Positions 57,576-64,000 of a stretch of DNA of 64,000 nucleotides are shown here, piece after piece. Source of the stretch: Microvelia longipes (taxonomy: Eukaryota > Arthropoda > Insecta > Hemiptera > Veliidae). Position 1 is the stretch's first letter; each line of letters starts with the position of its first letter. The DNA lies in contig JACMZG010001913.1 in NCBI GenBank assembly GCA_018340805.1, positions 5,371,442 to 5,435,441 of the forward strand, given 5' to 3'. Both the position numbers and the translations under genes were made by a program. The notes beneath the pieces were generated by a model, which worked only from the letters and a program-made list of their open reading frames with translations, was not told where the DNA came from and searched no databases.

Positions 57576-58600
57576 ATGTCAATAGATCAAAAATTTAATG
57601 AAATTTTACAAACGCTACGTAATGTTACCCAAATTAGTGGTAACCTTAGGAATGATTTAAAAAAGAACATCTTAGAATCCATAAGTAACCTAAATGAAAT
57701 TTTCTTGGAATTCAAAAATGAAATAAAAGAGCTAGAAAACAAAATAAAAACAACAAAAACTGTAAAAAACAACAAAGAAACGGAATTGATTGCTTCACCT
57801 AGTCCAACGTATTCAAGTATTACTAAAACTAAACCCCATCCAAAACCATATTACAAAGCCATCATTCAACATAGTGTGTTTACAGATGGAAGTGAAGTAA
57901 AGTCCAAACTGAAATCTTATATAAACCCTAGCGAACTTAAAGTAGGAATAACCAATCTAAAAGCAAAAAAGATGGGAAAATTTTGATCCAATCAGACAAA
58001 GAATCTGACATTATTACTATTTGTCAGGAAATAAATAAAACCCCTAACTTTAAAGCAGTAATTACTAAAAGATACCTCCCAAGACTTATTTTGTATAATA
58101 TCCCTGATGAAATAACTTTAGAAAATTGTTGTAAAATAATTGAAGACCAAAATCGTGAATTAATTTTAGACAATGAATCAATTAAACCAAAGACTATAAT
58201 AGTTAACAAAAAACTTAACATAAGAAATCTAATAATAGAAGTAACGCCCTCTTTAAGAAAAAAATTCTTACGATCAAAAATTAAAATGATGTGGAGCCTC
58301 TGTAAATGTGCGGACCACGTATTAGTTAATAGATGTTTTCATTGTTCCAAATTTCATCACAAGGCTGATCAATGTAACAATAAAGACAAATTACCCATTT
58401 GTCCTATATGTTCTGAACAACACTTATTAAAAGATTGTAAATGCAATGAAGAGGCTTTCCGTTGTATTAACTGTATGTCCTATAACAAATTTGCCTCCCA
58501 GGAGAAAAAAATAAACGAACGTCACACAGCCATTGACAAACGGTGTCCATGTTACCAAATGTGTGTCCTACAAATACAACAAGATACGCAATATGAATAA
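57576..58600 (+). pseudogene. LINE ORF1 (Gag-like, zinc knuckles), one frameshift
   Basis: About 341 codons if read through a single frameshift at the A-run 57965-57970. The part before it (136 aa) starts MSIDQKFNEILQTLRN and has a lysine/glutamate-rich coiled-coil-like region. The part after it has a basic/acidic segment and then three cysteine-rich knuckles: CFHCSKFHHKADQC (C-x2-C-x4-H-x4-C), CPICSEQHLLKDC (C-x2-C-x3-H-x4-C) and a third beginning CINC. Such proteins bind the element RNA in the ribonucleoprotein particle. The ORF1 stop (58598-58600) overlaps the proposed ORF2 start (ATG 58593), suggesting coupled reinitiation. Confidence 0.86.
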
Positions 58601-61600
58601 TTTGAACCATCAACTTAATATCCACTGTATACAAGTAAATCTACAGAAATCAAGAAAAGCCACCTATGCATTAAGTCACCATCTTGAAAATAAAGGTATT
58701 CATATTGCTTTTATTCAAGAGCCATACACCATTAAAAATAAAATAGCTGGATTTCCGAACACGTACAGAATTCTCGAAGTAGGTATTGAAAATAAAATAA
58801 GAGCGGGTATTATTTTAACTAATCCAAATATTGTTTCAATCATAAACACTGAAATGTCAAATGAAGATATGGTATGGGTGAATTTAAAAATTAACACTTT
58901 TACATTTTGGGCTGCCAGTATTTATTTAGATAAAAAGAAAAATATTTTAGAAGATATAGACAAAATCGAAAAAAATCTATCAAAAATAAAAAATAAATTA
59001 CTACTTTGTTTAGATAGCAATGCAAGAAATGTATCATGGTTTGATAGGATAACAGATCAAAGAGGAAAATTATTTGAAGATTTATAGCTAGTAATAATTT
59101 ACACTTTCTCAACACAGATTTACAGATACCAACTTTCGAAACAATAAGGGCTAGTAGCAATCCTGATCTGACAATAGTTAATTATTCAATGGTAAATTAC
59201 ATACATGACTGGGGTATAGATGAAGAAGACAGCCTCTCAGACCATAAGTATTTGACTTTTTCGCTAAGATTACAAACCACAAATAACAATCAAATATTTA
59301 ACAACAAATTTATTCTAAAAAAGCTGACTGGGACAAATTCAAAATTGAGATGCTTAAAAAATTTGCAGAAGTTTTAAAAGTGTAAAACTACAAATGAAGA
59401 AGATATGATAAGACATCTAATTTCATGCCGAGATATTGAAATAACAGTGGAGTCTCTAAACTCAGCCTTAACATCCGCTTGCAAAAAATCAATGCCTCGT
59501 CAAAAGAGATCATTTAATAAAAACAGAAAAAAGTTCCTTGGTGGTCTGAAACCATAGAAAACATGAGAAAAAAAGTGAGAGAAAGGAGAAAATATCAGAA
59601 AACTAAAACAGATGAAGAATTAAGGACTACTCGGAAAGCATTATTCTATAGATTACAAAAACAATATAAAGCACTAATTGAACAAGCAAAGCAAGACTCG
59701 TGGAAAGATTTTTGCACCAATACTTCAAATCCTTGGAAAACTGCTTATAGAGCCGCTGCAAATAAAAACAAGTCGCACAAATCCTTACAACTTTGCAACG
59801 GAAAGATGGCACATTTACCGAAGGAATAAATGATACTATACAAGAATTAATGAATAAATTTTTACCAAAAGATGACCCGAGTACTGATAATACTTTTCAT
59901 AGCAATCTTAGGAAAGAAATGTTCACAAAATCAACAAGTCCAATTCACGATCCTCCTTTACTACATTCGAAATTAAATCAGCTTTATAAACTCCTAACGG
60001 TAAGGCACCAGGAGAAGACGGCATCTCAAACGAAATTTTGAAAAAAGCTTTTGACTGTATTCCAAAATTCTTTTCAGCTTTATACAATGAATGCTTCAAA
60101 AGAGGGATATTTCCGAAATGCTGGAAAATATCATCTATAATAGCAATCCAAAAACCTGGAAAAGAACATATAAAAACTGCAGGAAAGTACCGACCTATAA
60201 GCTTATATCATGTTTAGCTAAACTTTTTGAAAGACTAATGATTGATAGGATCATGCATTACCTTTACTCGCATAATTTACTGAGCCAAACCAGTTCGGTT
60301 TCCGACCACAAACTAATACTACAGATGCTATTACAAAAGTTAAACATTTTGTTGAAAGTAATTTGAAAATACATATGCGAGTAGCTTTAGTTTCTCTTGA
60401 TGTAGAAGGTGCTTTTGATGCTGCTTGGTGGCCTATGATTATTCATCGTCTCAAAACATTAAACTGTCCAGCCAATTTAATAACACTAGTTCAATCATAT
60501 TTTAAAGACCGATCTTGTAAATTAACCATAGATTCCTTTTGTAAAATTGACAGCCCAACTTGTGGATGTCCACAAGGATCTTGCAGCTCTCCGGGATTTT
60601 GGAATATCCAATATGATTCATTACTTCACCTTTCATTACCCCCAAATTGTTATGGCATTGCTTTTGCTGATGACTATCTGCTCTTAGTTGCGGCTAAAAC
60701 CGAAGAAGAACTAGAAGTAGTGACAAATGAAGCTTTAAGGCAAATTAACACTTGGGCAAATCAAAACAAATTGTCATTCAGTAAGGATAAATCCAAATTA
60801 CTTTACATTACTAGGAAAAAGAAAAGAAATTTGAACATATATTTAGACACGACTAAATTGAAATCCGAAAATTATTTAAAATATTTAGGCGTATACTTGA
60901 CTGAAAATTGGACATGGAGAAAACATATTCAGACATCAACTTCTAAAATTCAATCTTTTATCCATATATTATCTAGATCAGCCAAATTAAATTGGGGACT
61001 GGGATGTAAATCACTCAAAATTATATACGATGGAGCCTTTTTGCCGATGATTCCTATGCTGCCCCAATCTGGATAGAGGTTTACAAGTTAGGAAAAACAT
61101 GAAAAAAATTAGAACTTGCCAACGATTATTAGCATTACGCATAATAAAAGGATACCGCACCATCTCTCATGAAGCATCCTGTGTCTTAGCTAATATTCTT
61201 CCAATCCATCTTCAACTAAATCAAGAACTCGACCTACAATGTAGTACAAGGAAAAACTGTAGATTGGATAAATAGTGAAGACTTGGAACATGCCACTAAA
61301 TTCAAGTTCTGGCCTCATCCAGCTTATTGTGTTGAAACTCTATTAACTGAAAATCAAAATGACAACGATTTCACAGTCACCATCTATACCGATGGCAGTA
61401 AAAGTGACAAAGGAGTAGGGTGTGCTTTTGTAGCATACTCTGGTCCTCAAGTCACTTTCACTGCTCAATATAGACTTTCAACACAGTGCACCAACTATCA
61501 AGCAGAACAAGTCGCAATTCTAAAAGCATTAGAATGGTTGCATCAAAGGAATGAAGCAAACTGCAAATACGTCATAAGAACTGACAGCCAATCAACTCTA

Positions 61601-62230
61601 GACACTCTTAATAGCTGGAACCATTCCCCATTAATAATGCAAATAAGAAACATGATACATGCTATGTCAGAATCTATCAACATATTATTCAATTGGGTAA
61701 AAGCACATAGCGGTATACCAGGAAACGAAGAAGCTGATTCTTTAGCCAAAGCCGCTAGTGAGGATGAAACTTTGCCTATTATATACGCCTCTTACCCAAA
61801 ATCTGTTTTGAAATTTGTATCTAGACAAAAACAAGTAATGAAATGGAATACAGAATGGCAAAATTGTTCAAACGGTAAAGTCACCAAACAGTTCTTCCCC
61901 ACTATCAGTGAAAGAATAAAATTTGGCCAATGGAACCACTCTTTTAAATTAACAATGATTTTATCTGGACATGGAAAATTTAATAGTTATCTTAACCGAT
62001 TCAAATTGTCAGATACCAATAGCTGCAAATGTAACATTCAGATAGAACAAACAGTAGAACATCTAATAAATGACTGTCCTTTACTCGACAGAGAAAGGTT
62101 ACCTCTTCTCCAACACATTATGTCTTTGGGATTCAATTGGCCCCTTCCATGTCAACAATTATTACATAAAGACATCCAGGAAAAATTCCTAAAATTCATT
62201 GAAGAAATAAATTTTGATGACTTACTTTAA
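58593..62230 (+). pseudogene. LINE ORF2 polyprotein (endonuclease, RT, RNase H), multiple frameshifts
   Basis: The endonuclease (58593 to about 59330) has QVNLQKSRKAT, FIQEPY, LCLDSNARNVSW and, after a frameshift, ASSNPDLTIVN and SLSDHKYLTF. RT (about 59990-61070) has GKAPGEDGISNE, SLDVEGAFDAAWW, GCPQGSCSSPGFWN and FADDYLLL, so the three catalytic aspartates are present. A post-RT segment with ALRIIKGYRTISHEAS follows. RNase H (about 61380-61770) has YTDGSKSD, YQAEQVAIL, RTDSQSTL and HSGIPGNEEADSLAK, all catalytic residues. The C-terminal finger CKCNIQIEQTVEHLINDC is near 62025-62080. About ten frame breaks occur (near 59080, 59325, 59380, 59530, 59805, 60040, 60215, 60290, 61055, 61270), several at A or T runs. 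The RT core (60363-61076) and RNase H to the C terminus (61283-62230) are uninterrupted. Confidence 0.9.
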
Positions 62231-62549
62231 GTAATTTAAATTCACTAACCATAACATCATTTAAAGAAGATATCACAATTTTAATTTAAATTTTAAAAAT
62301 TAAATCGGACTTAAAAGAAACAAAATTTGAAGTATTTACTACTGAAACAACGGAAAAAATCAGTATGTTGGAATTAACATTTTCGAAGATCATTTTAACA
62401 AGATAAAGTTTCAAGATAAAAAGAAATAATAAATTACAAGAAATACGGAGATTAAAAAACAAACAAAGTGTTTAAAACGCATGTAGTACATATGTGGAAC
62501 ATGCTAAAATATACGGCCCATCAGTAGGGATACTACTGAGGGGAAACAG
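62231..62549 (+). other. LINE 3' UTR
   Basis: AT-rich, no ORF. Contains ggcccatcagtagggatact followed by actgagggga just before the tail, a short GC-richer block that may be the RT recognition region. Confidence 0.6.
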
Positions 62550-62577
62550 AAAAAAAAAAAAAAAAAAAAAAAAAAAA
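62550..62577 (+). other. Poly-A tail of the LINE
   Basis: 28 uninterrupted A residues directly before the second copy of gtgcattgatt. Confidence 0.95.
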
Positions 62578-62711
62578 GTGCATTGATTGCGTATACGCCT
62601 GCGCATTGATTGATGCGTATACATCATGCGTATACATCCATAAACTATACTATTTATATTCTAGGTTAATTAATGAAGTCCGGTAGATTTTTTTTTTTAG
62701 ATTAGATTGAT

Positions 62712-62777
62712 TAGTAGATTAAATGAGTATCTTTATATGCTGTTTGGTAGAGTCCCCACTGTACCTGGGGTTTCTTA
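62712..62777 (+). repeat. 66-bp direct repeat, right copy
   Basis: Same as 56928-56993 with one A/G difference (cccactgtacc here). It lies 123 bases beyond the LINE's right target duplication. Confidence 0.95.
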
Positions 62778-62810
62778 TTTTTTTCTTTTCTTTTTTTGTT
62801 TCTTCTTCTT

Positions 62811-62929
62811 TTAGCGAATTTCCTTTGGGAAAAAAATTCGCTAATGGATAGGCGTCATGGCGGAATTCGAACCTCGGACCACGACACAAATCCGTTTCAG
62901 AGGTCCCTAATGACGAAAAAAATTTTCGC

Positions 62930-62985
<56 letters not shown>

Positions 62986-64000
62986 GTATTTCTAGACACT
63001 TTCTTGTAAACACTCTATCTTTCGAACGGATTAATATTTTTTAACCAAACTTGGTACAAAAATCAACCTTGGGGAGGACACGAACCCTATTGAAAACCAG
63101 GTTTTTGTGACGTCATTAACCCGGTTTGCTGAGTCAGCGAAATTTTAAAAAAATCAGCAAAATTCAGGGTTAATATTTTTTGCCGCGAAAAAGGTCAATA
63201 TTTATGTTTTTTTGAGACGCTGAATCGAATGAAACCGGTCCGAAGTCGATACGACTACTCTAAGTGACCTAAAAATCGAAAAAACATTGTAAATTACCAA
63301 AAACCAAAATTTAGGTCGATAAAAAATAAATTTCGAGTAGGGTGTCGTTTTCTATGTAATTTTGGGCGCTGAATCGAATGAAACCGGTCCGAAGACGATA
63401 CGACCACTTAAAGTTACCAAAAAGTCGAAAAAACCACAAAAATATAGAAAACCAACATTACGGTCGTTGAAATTAAATTTCGAGTAGGGTGTCGTTTTCA
63501 ATGTTTTTTGGGCCTCTGAGTTGAATAGCAGTGGTCCGGAGTCAATACGACCACTTAAACTCAGGGTACCTGGGTTCACATCCTGGAAAGGTCAATAATT
63601 TTTTATCGTTTTTTTTTTTACTAAATATAAGTTTACAACTAGAAAATAATTCTGGCGCGGTGTTCCACATGTCGGGCGAATTTCCTTTGGATGCGAGCTC
63701 TCAAACCCAGAGTACCTGGGTTCAAATCCTAGTAGGACAATAATTTTTTATCGTTTTTTTACCTAATATAAGTTTACAACTAAAAATAATTCTGGCGCGG
63801 TGGTCCGCATGTCGGGCGAATTTCCTTTGGATGCGTGTTTCCGTGCTTTTTACATTATATAAGTTTACAACTAGTAAATAAATAATTCCGGCGCGGTGGT
63901 CCGCTGTCGGGCGAAAGGAAATGCGCTAAAACCTTTAAAGATAACTGACTAAGCTTAAAGATAAGTAACTAATCTTTAAACTAGTGCAAATAATAGTACG
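62811..64000 (+). repeat. Family B repeat, running off the window
   Basis: Palindromic start agcgaatttcctttgggaaa / aattcgct, gataggcgtcatggcggaat, a (TA)n tract (62938-62985), cttggtacaaaaatcaacct, and the module with both sites intact (TGACGTCA 63108-63115, TGAGTCA 63130-63136). Then three tandem units (63180-63560), and two to three copies of the ttctggcgcggtggtccgca arm start (63650, 63785, 63890). The end is not in the window. Confidence 0.82.

Larger units (their letters stand above)
57342..62577 (+). mobile_element. Full-length R1/I-group LINE with target duplication and poly-A tail
   Basis: A 5.24-kb non-LTR retrotransposon. The 11-bp direct repeat gtgcattgatt lies at 57331-57341 and immediately after the tail at 62578-62588. 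Order: a 234-base 5' UTR that begins with a TA-rich stretch, ORF1 (57576-58600), ORF2 (58593-62230), a 320-base 3' UTR, and a tail of 28 A. ORF2 has an apurinic-type endonuclease, reverse transcriptase, RNase H and a C-terminal CCHC-like finger. RNase H plus the R1-like endonuclease (QVNLQKSRKAT, QEPY) points to the R1/I assemblage. It is not in rDNA. The clean duplication and pure tail indicate a recent insertion, at odds with the frameshifts. Confidence 0.9.

Overview
This window is a stretch of an AT-rich, repeat-dense animal nuclear genome, most probably an arthropod and likely an insect. The signs are two LINE families with insect-type ORF2 proteins, a mariner relic, tRNA-derived SINEs, long (TA)n and (TG)n runs, many short inverted-repeat DNA transposons, and no bacterial-style gene packing. 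I found no convincing host protein-coding gene, no true tRNA or rRNA gene and no CRISPR array. Almost every longer open reading frame is either part of a retrotransposon or an artefact of a simple repeat.

Layout. 0-3 kb: a 914-bp inverted-repeat element with a 4-bp target duplication, then a foldback hairpin element. 3.2-4.1 kb: a decayed mariner transposase. 5.7-7.3 kb: the 5'-truncated 3' half of a LINE with RNase H, minus strand. 8.4-9 kb: a tRNA-derived SINE. 10-20.5 kb: nested short DNA elements with several copies of a dispersed family of about 0.9 kb, called family A here. 20.2-23 kb: a 31-bp tandem array and a GGGCCC-rich satellite. 23.2-23.5 kb: a foldback carrying a hammerhead-ribozyme-like motif in each arm. 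24.2-27.8 kb: family A copies interrupted by another inverted-repeat family (J). 28.0-30.2 kb: a 2.19-kb hAT-type element with a perfect 8-bp target duplication. 30-45 kb: a SINE, MITEs, a 42-bp array, a family B foldback, family A and another large foldback. 46-50 kb: purine-rich tandem repeats, a 60-bp array grown inside a family A copy, and a Harbinger-like element with a TTA duplication. 52.6-56 kb: MITE M, other inverted-repeat elements and family A. 57.3-62.6 kb: a complete R1/I-group LINE with an 11-bp target duplication and poly-A tail, its ORFs broken by small frameshifts. 62.8-64 kb: family B, cut by the window end.

Most of these elements are non-autonomous. The only clear enzymes are the two LINE ORF2s (endonuclease, reverse transcriptase and RNase H in the 57-62 kb copy; the end of RT plus RNase H in the 5.7-7.3 kb copy) and the mariner remnant. 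The two observations I consider most novel are structural. First, there is a dispersed set of hammerhead-like RNA motifs whose helix II changes sequence between copies while keeping its pairing, always with one extra nucleotide after the CTGANGA core. Second, a 29-bp module with a CRE palindrome and an AP-1 site at fixed 14-bp spacing is shared by repeat families A and B, which otherwise look different.
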